The translations under genes were made by a program, and so were the position numbers. Below are positions 8,911-15,676 of a DNA stretch of 23,106 nucleotides, piece after piece (the stretch's first letter is position 1; each line of letters opens with the position of its first letter). This DNA is from Microtetraspora glauca. GTDB lineage: Bacteria > Actinomycetota > Actinomycetes > Streptomycetales > Streptomycetaceae. The notes under the pieces were generated by a model, which saw only the letters and a list, made by a program, of their open reading frames with translations, made no database searches and had not been told where the DNA came from. The stretch lies in the NCBI GenBank assembly GCA_000721275.1, contig JOFO01000084.1:1-23106 (forward strand). Direction: 5' to 3'.

Positions 8911-9789
8911 TCACAGCAGCCCGGTGCGCCGGGCCACCCGCTCGGCCTCCTTCATCCGCTCGTGGCCGTCGCCGCCGATCCGGTCGAGGACGGCGGCGAC
9001 CAGCGACTCGACGACCGCCATGGCAGGGGTCAGGCTGTCGTACGGGGAGTCGGAGGAGACCTGTGTGGTGAGCACGACGTCCGCGTGGGCGGCGGCGGGG
9101 GAGAGCCACGGATCGGTGAAGACGACGACCTTGCCGCCGCGCTCCCGGGCCAGTTCGGCGATGAGGGTCTTGTCCGCCTCGTAACGCCGGTAGTCGAAGA
9201 GGACGGTGACGTCCCGCCGGGCGAGCTGGGTGAGGAACGACGTGCGCTCCACGTCCTTGTGGGGCACCAGGCCCACCTGGTCCCGGAACTGCATCAGGTG
9301 CAGGCCCAGATATTCGGCGAGCAGGTGCGTGAAGCGCCCGCCCGCCAGGTGGACCCGGCGCCGGGGGTCGGCGAGGAGCGCCACCGCGTCCTCGAACTCG
9401 TGCGGCGCCACCTCGTCGAAGGTCTGCGCGACCGCCTGCCGCACCAGGGCGGCCCGCGCGCCGAGCGAGGTCGCGGAGGCGTCCGGCGGGGCGGCGTCCG
9501 GCTCCCGCCGCGCGGGCTCGGCCGCCGTGTAGAGGGTGATGGGCGAGGCGTTGCGCGCGTCGAGCTCCGCGCGGAGGGCCGCCTGGAGGTCGGGGAAGCC
9601 CCGGTACCCGAGCCGCCCGGCACAGCGGAGCACGGTGGGCGCCGACACCCCGGCCCGTTCCGCGATCGTCGCGACGGTCTCGAACACGGCGGCGGGATAC
9701 CCCGCCAGGAGCACCCGGGCGACCTTCCGCTCCGCCGGACTCAGCTCTCCGAGCCGGCCTCGGATCTCGTCGGCCAGGGTGGGGCTCAT
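8911..9789 (-). CDS. MurR/RpiR family transcriptional regulator (HTH + SIS)
   Basis: A 292-residue regulator with an N-terminal RpiR-type helix-turn-helix (LSPAERKVARVLL near 15-27, then TVATIAERAGVSAPTVLRC as the recognition helix region). A C-terminal SIS domain covers roughly 125-270, where the family usually binds a phosphosugar or other small ligand. The ATG at 9789 is preceded by GGAGAAGGG. Convergent placement 27 bp from the second S51 gene, and copies of one palindrome before itself, the first S51 gene and the importer operon, make it the likely local and autoregulatory controller. RpiR proteins near peptide and amino-acid catabolic genes suggest a degradation product as effector, but that is inference. 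Confidence 0.92.
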   Translation of the reverse strand: MSPTLADEIRGRLGELSPAERKVARVLLAGYPAAVFETVATIAERAGVSAPTVLRCAGRLGYRGFPDLQAALRAELDARNASPITLYTAAEPARREPDAAPPDASATSLGARAALVRQAVAQTFDEVAPHEFEDAVALLADPRRRVHLAGGRFTHLLAEYLGLHLMQFRDQVGLVPHKDVERTSFLTQLARRDVTVLFDYRRYEADKTLIAELARERGGKVVVFTDPWLSPAAAHADVVLTTQVSSDSPYDSLTPAMAVVESLVAAVLDRIGGDGHERMKEAERVARRTGLL

Positions 9790-9895
9790 CGGATTCCCTT
9801 CTCCGGAGGGACCTCTCACCGAAGGCTGCGCCCACCCGGCGGAGCCGTGCGGCCCGGCCCTCCCCTGTTTCAGAACGCGGAACTTGAGACCGCAA

Positions 9896-9912
9896 ATGTA
9901 CCGTCCATTACG
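9896..9912 (+). promoter_or_regulatory. Candidate RpiR operator, site C
   Basis: ATGTACCGTCCATTACG lies 107 bp upstream of the RpiR start codon. It shares ATGTA, CC and ATTACG with site B at the same spacing. This is the expected position for autoregulation. Confidence 0.5.
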
Positions 9913-10053
9913 GGGGCTGAACAGCCGCGGTCCCCGGCCCCGGACCCGCGGCGCGTGCCGGCGGCCGGACGGGGTAGGCGCAGGTCCCGGAGCGGAGACG
10001 GGCCGTACGCGGGCCCGGCGAGGCGGGTCGTACGCGGGTGGAAGGAGCGCGCC

Positions 10054-10650
10054 ATGGCGGAGGAGTCCGGGCCCTCGCGGGCGGTGCCGGGAGGCGACGG
10101 GGTTCGGCTGGTGCTGGTGCGGCACGCGAAGGCCGTGCGCAAGGACCCGCGGATCGACGACTTCGACCGCGCGCTCGGCAAGCGCGGCCGCCGGGAAGCG
10201 CCCCGGACCGGACGGTGGCTCGCGGAGTCCGGGTACGCGACGGACCTCGGCCTCGTGCTCTGCTCGCCGTCCCGCAGGACCCGCGAGACCTGGGAGCTCG
10301 CCGCGTTCGAGCTGGACGACCCGCCGCCCGCCGACCATGACCCGCGCCTCTACAAGACTCCGCCGGCGGAGCTGGTGTCCGTCCTGCGGGAGCGGGGCCG
10401 CGGCCTGCGCGCCGTCGCCCTCGTCGGCCACAACCCCGGCATCCACGAGCTGGCCGCCGGCCTGTGCGGGAGCGGCCCTCCGGACCTGCTGGAGCAGGTG
10501 CGGGACGGGTTCCCGACCTCGGGCGTGGTGGTGATCGAGCTGCCCGGCGGCTGGGAAGGGCTGGCCCCCGGCAGCGGACGGGTGAGCGCCCGCTGGTCAC
10601 CCGCCGCGCCGGAGGGCCCCGGAAGAGGCGAGGAGGGCGCGGAGCGATGA
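10054..10650 (+). CDS. SixA-like histidine phosphatase
   Basis: A 198-residue member of the histidine phosphatase (phosphoglycerate mutase-like) superfamily, SixA branch. The phosphohistidine loop is LVRHAKA with His24, the second catalytic His126 is in VGHNPG, and CSPSRRTRETW (70-80) supplies the conserved arginines. SixA in E. coli dephosphorylates histidine-phosphotransfer proteins; actinobacterial homologues are mostly uncharacterised, so the substrate here is unknown. GAAGGAG lies six bases before the ATG. The stop overlaps the next start as ATGA, which couples it to the hydroquinone-reductase-like gene. Confidence 0.88.
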   Translation: MAEESGPSRAVPGGDGVRLVLVRHAKAVRKDPRIDDFDRALGKRGRREAPRTGRWLAESGYATDLGLVLCSPSRRTRETWELAAFELDDPPPADHDPRLYKTPPAELVSVLRERGRGLRAVALVGHNPGIHELAAGLCGSGPPDLLEQVRDGFPTSGVVVIELPGGWEGLAPGSGRVSARWSPAAPEGPGRGEEGAER

Positions 10651-11639
10651 GCGGCGAGGGCGCGTACGAGCGCGACCGCACGTACCTCACGACCCGGATC
10701 ACCGCCGACGGGCGGGACGGCTTCCCCGTGGAACCCGGCCGCTACCGCCTGATCATCGCCCGCGCCTGCCCGTGGGCGAACCGCAGCGCGATCGTGCGGC
10801 GCCTCATGGGCCTGGAGGACGTCCTGCCGATGGGCGTCGCCGGGCCCCTGCACGACGAGCGCAGCTGGTGTTTCCACCGCGACCCCGGCGGCCGGGACCC
10901 GGTCCTCGGGATCACCTGGCTGAGGGAGGCGTACGAGGCCCGCTCACCCGGGTACGCGAAGGGCGTCACCGTGCCCGCGATCGTCGACGTGCCGACCGGC
11001 CGGGTGGTCACCAACGACTTCGAGCAGATCACCCTCGACCTCGGCTCCGAGTGGACCGCCCATCAGCGCGACGGCGCCCCGGAGCTGTATCCCGAACGGT
11101 GGCGCGACGAGATCGACGAGGTGGCCGGCGCGGTGTACCGGGACGTCAACGACGGCGTCTACCGGTGCGGCTTCGCCCGCACCCAGGCGGCCTACGACGA
11201 GGCGTACCGCAGGCTGTGGGACCGGCTCGACCGGCTGGAGGAGCGCCTGACGCGCAGGCGGTACCTGGTCGGCGACACGCTCACCGAGGCCGACGTCCGG
11301 CTGTTCCCGACCCTCGTCCGCTTCGACGCCGTCTACCACGGCCACTTCAAGTGCAACCGCCGGAAGCTGACCGAGATGCCGGCCCTGTGGGCGTACGCGC
11401 GGGACCTGTTCCAGACGCCCGGGTTCGGGGACACGATCGACTTCGCGCAGATCAAGGCGCACTACTACGTCGTCCACCACGACATCAACCCGACCGGGAT
11501 CGTCCCCGCCGGCCCCGACCTCCGGGGCTGGCTCATCCCGCACCACCGCGACGCCCTCGGCGGCCGGCCGTTCGGCGACGGCACCCCGCCCGGCCCCCCG
11601 CCCCCGGCCGAACGCGTACCGCCGCTCACCCCGGAGTGA
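10647..11639 (+). CDS. Glutathionyl-hydroquinone reductase-like protein (Xi-class GST, YqjG/ECM4)
   Basis: A 330-residue protein of the Xi-class glutathione transferase family. The catalytic Cys41 sits in RACPWANR, the hallmark of the class. The helical C-terminal domain has TLTEADVRLFPTLVRFD and later HGHFKCNRR. Characterised members use glutathione to reduce S-glutathionyl-hydroquinones. Streptomyces makes mycothiol and normally no glutathione, so a mycothiol-dependent quinone thioether reductase is a reasonable inference. The start overlaps the SixA-like stop. The C-terminal ~30 residues are Pro-rich and probably disordered. Its neighbour on the other side is a convergent PP2C phosphatase, 40 bp away. 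Confidence 0.9.
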   Translation: MSGEGAYERDRTYLTTRITADGRDGFPVEPGRYRLIIARACPWANRSAIVRRLMGLEDVLPMGVAGPLHDERSWCFHRDPGGRDPVLGITWLREAYEARSPGYAKGVTVPAIVDVPTGRVVTNDFEQITLDLGSEWTAHQRDGAPELYPERWRDEIDEVAGAVYRDVNDGVYRCGFARTQAAYDEAYRRLWDRLDRLEERLTRRRYLVGDTLTEADVRLFPTLVRFDAVYHGHFKCNRRKLTEMPALWAYARDLFQTPGFGDTIDFAQIKAHYYVVHHDINPTGIVPAGPDLRGWLIPHHRDALGGRPFGDGTPPGPPPPAERVPPLTPE

Positions 11640-11679
11640 GGACGCGGCGGCACGACGGCCGGCGGCCCGGGGCCTGACG

Positions 11680-12912
11680 TCACCGGGAGTCGGGGTGCCA
11701 GGCGGCGAGGAGGATCGTGGCGTCGTCGCCGAGGCGCTGGTCCTGGTGCACGAGGAGGTGCTGGATCAGGCGCCGCAGCGCCTCGGGCGCGGGAAGGCCC
11801 TCGGTCAGGGCGCGGACCACGATGTCGGCCAGGCGCCGCTCCCCGAACAGCTCCCCGGCGGCGGAGCGCGCGTCGGTGACGCCGTCGGTGTACAGCAGCA
11901 CCCGGTCGCCCGGTTCCAGCTGGGCCGTGTGGACGGGCGGCGGACCGACGCCGTGGCCGGCCAGGCCGAGCGGCGGGTGCGGGTCGGTGTCGAGGGCGCC
12001 GGTCACGATGCCCCGGTCGCGGATCAGCAGCGGCGCGGGATGCCCGCAGTTGATCCAGGCCAGCCGGCCGGTGGCGGTGTCGAGGTCGGCGATCACGCAG
12101 GTCAGCAGTCGTTCCGGGATCCAGCGCTCCAGCGTGCGGTCGATCTCCGCCGCGATGTCGCCGAGTCCGCCGCCGGCCCGCCGGGTGGACCGGCAGGCCG
12201 CCAGCGCCGCGGCGCTGCACCCGCCCGACGCGAGGTCGTGGCCCATGGCGTCCAGCAGCGTCAGGTGCAGCACGTCCCCGGCCAGGCTGTGGTCGTACGC
12301 GTCGCCGCCGATGTCGTACGCGGGTTCCAGGACGGCGCTGGACGTCACCGCCGCCGTGCCGATGGTCCGCGGCGGCATGAACGCCCACAGCAGCTCCGCC
12401 TGGAGGCTCATCGGCCGGGTGCGGGTCGTCGCGGCCAGGACGTCGCCGAACGGCTGCTTGGTCGCGAGGACCAGGGCGGTCAGACCGGCCAGGGCCTCGC
12501 TCCGGCGCAGGAGCGGCGCGTCGAGGTCCGGCGCGGTGACCCGCAGGACCCCCAGCCGGCCGACGCCGTCCACCACCGGGATCCAGCCCGTGCGTTCGCC
12601 GCCGTCGGCGTCCGGCCGGCCCAGCCGCACCGACTCGGTGCGGTACGCGAGTCCCGCGAGCGACGTGTCGACGGGCAGCGTCTCCAGCTCCACGGCCCCG
12701 GCGCCCGCCACGAGCCGGGAGGCCTGCTCGGGCGGCGGCAGCGCCACCAGGGCCCGCTGCTGGAGGTCGGCCAAGTAGACCCGCGCCCCGGAGAGCCCCA
12801 GCCGCCGTCCGGCGTCCGCCACCAGCAGCGGGATCGCGCGGGGCGCCAGCCGGTGGGACGCGGCCAGGACGTCCGCCAGGACCTCGCCCAAGGTGTCGCC
12901 TTCCACCGGCAC
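11680..12912 (-). CDS. PP2C-type SpoIIE domain serine phosphatase with GAF-like N-terminus
   Basis: A 410-residue protein phosphatase of the SpoIIE/RsbU group. Residues ~10-150 resemble a GAF-type sensor (VADAGRRLGLSGARVYL, then GWIPVVDGVGRLGVLRV). The phosphatase domain starts near 170 with the metal-binding DIGGDAYD (200-207), DAMGHDLASGG (221-231), YTDGVTDAR (341-349) and GDDATILLA (395-403). Such enzymes dephosphorylate STAS anti-anti-sigma proteins and so free a stress sigma factor. It may feed the SigB-type module further along the window, though no STAS gene is visible here. The start used is GTG at 12912; the possible ribosome site AAGGG sits very close to it, so a slightly different start is possible. 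Confidence 0.88.
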   Translation of the reverse strand: MPVEGDTLGEVLADVLAASHRLAPRAIPLLVADAGRRLGLSGARVYLADLQQRALVALPPPEQASRLVAGAGAVELETLPVDTSLAGLAYRTESVRLGRPDADGGERTGWIPVVDGVGRLGVLRVTAPDLDAPLLRRSEALAGLTALVLATKQPFGDVLAATTRTRPMSLQAELLWAFMPPRTIGTAAVTSSAVLEPAYDIGGDAYDHSLAGDVLHLTLLDAMGHDLASGGCSAAALAACRSTRRAGGGLGDIAAEIDRTLERWIPERLLTCVIADLDTATGRLAWINCGHPAPLLIRDRGIVTGALDTDPHPPLGLAGHGVGPPPVHTAQLEPGDRVLLYTDGVTDARSAAGELFGERRLADIVVRALTEGLPAPEALRRLIQHLLVHQDQRLGDDATILLAAWHPDSR

Positions 12913-13041
12913 CGCCCTTCGCCGCCGGTCGCCGGCCGAGCCCGGCGACCCCTCCCATCATGCGCCGGTACGGGCCCCGGGGCCGCCGGACCGTCCCGGA
13001 TGCCCGGTTTGCCGTCCGGGGCGAAGGGCACGCGGACCCGC

Positions 13042-13350
13042 ATGAGCGACGACGACACGCGACACCACGAGACGTCCGGACCCGACAGCCCCCGCCCGCC
13101 GCGGCACAGCCCCACGGTCGCCCCGACGCCGCCGCGGCAGCCCGGCACGGAGGAACCGGACGAGCGCCCGCGGACCGCGCCCCAGGCCCCGTCCACCGCC
13201 CCGCCCGCCCCGTCGGGCCCCGCGACCGGCTCCCCGGCCCCGGGCAGCCCCACGGTCGCCCCCACCCCGCCCGAACACGACGGCCCCGGTCCGGAGACAC
13301 CCGCCGGTCCGTCAACTTGCCCCGCAGTAAAGAGGAATGAGGCGGAATGA
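13042..13350 (+). CDS. Small proline-rich low-complexity protein (uncertain)
   Basis: A 102-residue open frame rich in Pro, Thr, Ser and Ala, with no predicted helix or membrane segment. It contains the nonapeptide SPTVAPTPP twice, encoded by a direct DNA repeat (around 13107-13130 and 13245-13268), and one Cys near the end. It starts at ATG 13042, with no strong ribosome site beyond a distant GAAGGG. It is divergent from the phosphatase gene, and the next gene's SigB-like promoter overlaps its stop. The repeat and Pro-rich composition suggest either a disordered protein or a chance GC-rich frame. Confidence 0.4.
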   Translation: MSDDDTRHHETSGPDSPRPPRHSPTVAPTPPRQPGTEEPDERPRTAPQAPSTAPPAPSGPATGSPAPGSPTVAPTPPEHDGPGPETPAGPSTCPAVKRNEAE

Positions 13351-13369
13351 CCCCGTAGGTCCCGGGTAC
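13345..13369 (+). promoter_or_regulatory. SigB-type promoter before the DUF6458 gene
   Basis: GAAT (13345-13348), 15 bases, GGGTAC (13364-13369) fits the published Streptomyces SigB pattern GNNT-N14-16-GGGTAY. It ends 39 bp before the start codon. Confidence 0.6.
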
Positions 13370-13408
13370 GCGGACAGTGTCCAACCCGCAGGGGAGGAGC
13401 AACCAACC

Positions 13409-13633
13409 ATGGGTCTGGGACTGTTCATCATCATGATCGCCGTCGGCGCGATCCTCACGTTCGCCGCCGACTGGGAAATCGAAGCCGTCGACCTCGATCT
13501 GGTCGGCCTGATCCTGATGGCCGTCGGCCTGCTCGGGACCGCCGTCTACACGAGTGTGCTGCGCCGGCGCCGGATGGTGGTCCCGCCGGTGGCGCCGACG
13601 GTCACCGACGACGACCGTCGTGACCTGCTCTGA
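13409..13633 (+). CDS. DUF6458-like small membrane protein
   Basis: A 74-residue protein with two membrane segments: MGLGLFIIMIAVGAILTFA at the start, and LVGLILMAVGLLGTAVYT at about 31-48. An acidic loop (DWEIEAVDLD) lies between them and a basic RRRR stretch follows. This layout matches the small actinobacterial family I recall as DUF6458, of unknown function. GGGGAGGAG lies upstream of ATG 13409. The SigB-like promoter just upstream places it in the stress regulon. It is followed 65 bp later by the PRC-barrel gene, possibly on the same transcript. Confidence 0.85.
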   Translation: MGLGLFIIMIAVGAILTFAADWEIEAVDLDLVGLILMAVGLLGTAVYTSVLRRRRMVVPPVAPTVTDDDRRDLL

Positions 13634-13698
13634 CGCGGCCCGCACGTCTGGCGCCGCGCCCCCCCCGTGAACCAGCGACAGAGGAGTGAGTGACAGCG

Positions 13699-14073
13699 AT
13701 GACCGACCATCTGTGGTCCTTCAGCACCGAGTCCGGCCACCTGGCGGGGACCGACCTCACCGGGTGGCGGGTCGAAGCCGCCGACGGGCACATCGGCAAG
13801 GTGGACAAGCACTCCGACGAGGTCGACGACTCCTATCTCGTCGTCGACACGGGCGTCTGGATCTTCGGCAAGGAGGTCCTGATCCCGGCGCGGGCGGTGA
13901 CCCGCGTCGACCTGGAGGAGCAGACCCTCCACCTCGCCCTGACGAAGGAACAGGTCAAGGACTCGCCCGAGTTCGTCTCCGACAAGCACCTCGCGGACCG
14001 GCAGTACCGCGAGGAGGTCGGCCAGTACTACCGCACGTCGTGGCCCTTCCCGGGCGGCATGGGCGGCGTCTGA
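13699..14073 (+). CDS. PRC-barrel domain protein
   Basis: A 124-residue cytoplasmic protein with an N-terminal PRC-barrel: DLTGWRVEAADGHIGKVDKH, then DSYLVVDTG and FGKEVLIPARAVTRVD. The second half (LTKEQVKDSPEF, then QYREEVGQYY) is the usual extension in Streptomyces homologues. PRC-barrels bind RNA, protein or act as regulatory modules; the role of these stress-cluster members is not known. GAGGAG at 13681-13686 lies 12 bases before ATG 13699 and three bases before an in-frame GTG at 13690, so the start could be three codons earlier. It sits in a run of stress genes. Confidence 0.85.
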   Translation: MTDHLWSFSTESGHLAGTDLTGWRVEAADGHIGKVDKHSDEVDDSYLVVDTGVWIFGKEVLIPARAVTRVDLEEQTLHLALTKEQVKDSPEFVSDKHLADRQYREEVGQYYRTSWPFPGGMGGV

Positions 14074-14095
14074 CCGGCCGCCGGCCCCGCCCGGC

Positions 14096-14163
14096 ACGCG
14101 CATCACGTACGTACGCGCATCACGTACGTACGCGCATCACGTACGTACGCACATCACGCACAG
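14096..14163. repeat. 17-bp tandem repeat array with nested ACGTACGT palindromes
   Basis: Three perfect copies of ACGCGCATCACGTACGT (14096-14112, 14113-14129, 14130-14146) are followed by a degenerate fourth (14147-14163). Each perfect copy ends in the 8-bp palindrome ACGTACGT. The array lies directly before the SRPBCC gene, ending 26 bp before its start. It may be an operator array or slippage product. Confidence 0.85.
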
Positions 14164-14189
14164 CCGCAGCACGAGAGAAAGGTGTCGCC

Positions 14190-14642
14190 ATGTCCAAGGT
14201 GGAAGAGTCGGTCGAGGTCGAGGTCCCGGTGCGCGCCGCGTACGACCAGTGGACCCAGTTCGAGACGTTCCCGCGCTTCATGGACGGCGTGGAGCGGATC
14301 GAGCAGCGCACGGACACGCTCACCCACTGGGTCACGGAGATCGGCGGGGTGCGGCGCGAGTTCGACGCCGTCATCACCGAGCAGATCCCGGACGAACGCG
14401 TCGCGTGGACGACGGTCGAGGGCGAGGCCCGCCAGGCGGGCGTCGTCACGTTCCACCGCCTCGACGCGACCCGGACGAAGGTCATGCTCCAGATGGACTT
14501 CGCCCCCGAGGGCCTGACCGAACAGGCGGGGGACAAGCTCGGCTTCGTCAAGCGCAAGGTGGCCGGCGACCTCGAACGGTTCAAGACGTTCATCGAGGAC
14601 CGCGGCGGCCTGCAGACGGGCGGCTGGCGCGGATCCGTCTGA
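14190..14642 (+). CDS. SRPBCC family protein (polyketide cyclase/dehydrase-like)
   Basis: A 150-residue START/SRPBCC-fold protein. The opening VEESVEVEVPVRAAYDQWTQ, the FPRFMDGVE segment and the final amphipathic helix (GDLERFKTFIED) are characteristic of the stress-associated SRPBCC proteins common in Streptomyces. The fold forms a hydrophobic pocket; no ligand can be named. GAGAAAGG precedes the ATG at 14190. The upstream region is an unusual 17-bp tandem array. The gene ends 22 bp before the convergent tRNA-Trp. Confidence 0.88.
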   Translation: MSKVEESVEVEVPVRAAYDQWTQFETFPRFMDGVERIEQRTDTLTHWVTEIGGVRREFDAVITEQIPDERVAWTTVEGEARQAGVVTFHRLDATRTKVMLQMDFAPEGLTEQAGDKLGFVKRKVAGDLERFKTFIEDRGGLQTGGWRGSV

Positions 14643-14664
14643 GGATCCGGCGCCGGCGCGCCGC

Positions 14665-14741
14665 TGGCAGGGGTGACAGGAGTCGAACCTGCGGCATCCG
14701 GTTTTGGAGACCGGCGCTCTGGCCATCTGAGCTACACCCCT
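14665..14741 (-). tRNA. tRNA-Trp (CCA anticodon)
   Basis: On the minus strand the gene folds with acceptor AGGGGTG/CACCCCT, D arm GCTC/GAGC, anticodon stem CCGGT/ACCGG around CTCCAAA (anticodon CCA, tryptophan) and T arm GCAGG-TTCGACT-CCTGT. The discriminator is G, and the 3' CCA is encoded in the DNA at 14665-14667. All stems pair apart from one G-U in the T stem. Confidence 0.95.
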
Positions 14742-15021
14742 TCGGTGTGCGGGAAGCCTCCCACGCCGACGGCACCCGCCGCCACCGGATATCGCGGCCC
14801 CCCCGCACGCGCCCGCCCCGCTCGGACCCCCTCCGACGCGGGGCGCGCGCGTCTGAGGACCCGCCGGCTGATACGGCCCTGGTCGCCGGGCTCCGGCCAG
14901 GCCTCCAGCCCCGCGGCCTCCCGCCCCGCGGCCTCCGGCCCCGGGTGGGTTGGGCGGCCCGGTGCCCGGTGCTGGGCCCGGACCCGGCTCCGGTGTGGGG
15001 GTGGCGGCTCGTCGCCGCACT

Positions 15022-15062
15022 CGCCGGCCGGTGCCGCGCTCAGATCGCGGCACCGGCCGGCG
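15022..15062. terminator. 17-bp perfect hairpin
   Basis: CGCCGGCCGGTGCCGCG and its exact complement enclose CTCAGAT. No gene ends nearby, so it may be a second terminator shielding tRNA-Trp from readthrough out of csbD, or a structured RNA element. Confidence 0.5.
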
Positions 15063-15271
15063 GGGGCGGTGAACGTGCCGGCGCACACGCCGAGTGTGCT
15101 CCCGCCCTCCGGCCCCCGCTGCCAGAGCGGCCCCGCTCACGGCGCGGCCGGAGGGGCCCGTCCCGTCCGACGACCCCAGTGCCCCGGGCAGGAGCGGTGG
15201 AACTCACGCCGCGGCCCCCGGCGCACCGCGCGGACGGGACGGCCGGCACGGCCGCTTCCGGCGCGCGTACG

Positions 15272-15315
15272 ACGGAGAGGGGCGGCCCACCATCCGGTGG
15301 GCCGCCCCTCTCCGT
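15272..15315 (-). terminator. 20-bp perfect terminator hairpin downstream of csbD-like gene
   Basis: ACGGAGAGGGGCGGCCCACC and its exact 20-base complement enclose ATCC. It lies 37 bp beyond the stop of the minus-strand CsbD-family gene, as expected for a U-less Streptomyces terminator. Confidence 0.75.
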
Positions 15316-15352
15316 GTCGGGCGGCCGCCGCCGCCCGCCGGCTCCGCGCCGC

Positions 15353-15526
15353 TCAGTGCTTGAAGACGTCCTTCGCCTTCTCCTTCGCGCTGCGCGCGTC
15401 GCCCTTGGCCTGTTCGGCCCGGCCTTCCGCCTCCATGCGCTCGTTGTCGGTCATGCGGCCGACGGCCTCCTTGACCTTGCCCTTGGCCTGCTCGCCCTTG
15501 GACTTCGCCTTCTGCTCACCGGACAC
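15353..15526 (-). CDS. CsbD family stress protein
   Basis: A 57-residue, highly charged, Lys/Glu/Ala-rich protein with the CsbD-type pattern KGKVKEAVGRMTDNERMEAEG followed by an AEQAKGDAR segment. CsbD is a SigB-controlled general-stress protein in Bacillus; its biochemical role is unknown. The GTG start at 15526 has AAGGAG eight bases upstream. A 20-bp hairpin follows the stop. No canonical GGGTAY promoter is seen upstream, but a mirrored motif lies in the divergent gap (15575-15663). Confidence 0.88.
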   Translation of the reverse strand: MSGEQKAKSKGEQAKGKVKEAVGRMTDNERMEAEGRAEQAKGDARSAKEKAKDVFKH

Positions 15527-15574
15527 GTGAATCGCTCCTTCTCCGTGCGACACATCTGACACCAGGACGCCTGA

Positions 15575-15663
15575 CCGGAATCCCCGGGCGCGCAAACCCC
15601 AGAAAATCCGGCACCTGGTCCGGCCGGAGCCGGATCCGCCAGGTTTAGCGCCGGGGAGTCCGG
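15575..15663. promoter_or_regulatory. Mirrored outward-facing motif between csbD-like gene and 15677 gene
   Basis: 15642-15663 reads GGTTT-N4-CCGGGGAGTCCGG. The minus strand of 15575-15598 reads GGTTT-N6-CCGGGGATTCCGG. The two elements point outward toward the two divergent genes. They do not match the SigB consensus. They may be paired promoters or operators of another regulator. Confidence 0.35.
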
Positions 15664-15676
15664 CGAGACGGTGCCC

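Larger units (their letters stand above)
14742..15352. other. 611-bp gene-free region between tRNA-Trp and csbD-like gene
   Basis: I see no coding frame with a ribosome site or recognisable protein here. The stretch is very GC-rich, has a 15-bp-period duplication of CCCCGCGGCCTCC (14909-14936), and holds two strong hairpins listed separately. The left part should contain the tRNA promoter. Confidence 0.6.

Noticed and set aside
10224..10950. Further GGGTAC words, for example within the SixA-like and Xi-GST genes, and at 17575 and 18587
   Set aside because: They lie inside coding sequence, not ahead of a start codon, so they count as background for the SigB motif.
14096..14163. CRISPR array
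   Set aside because: The repeats are directly adjacent with no spacers, and there are no cas genes.
14665..14741. tRNA-Trp as an integration site of a mobile element
   Set aside because: No integrase, no duplicated tRNA 3' end and no composition change on either side in this window.
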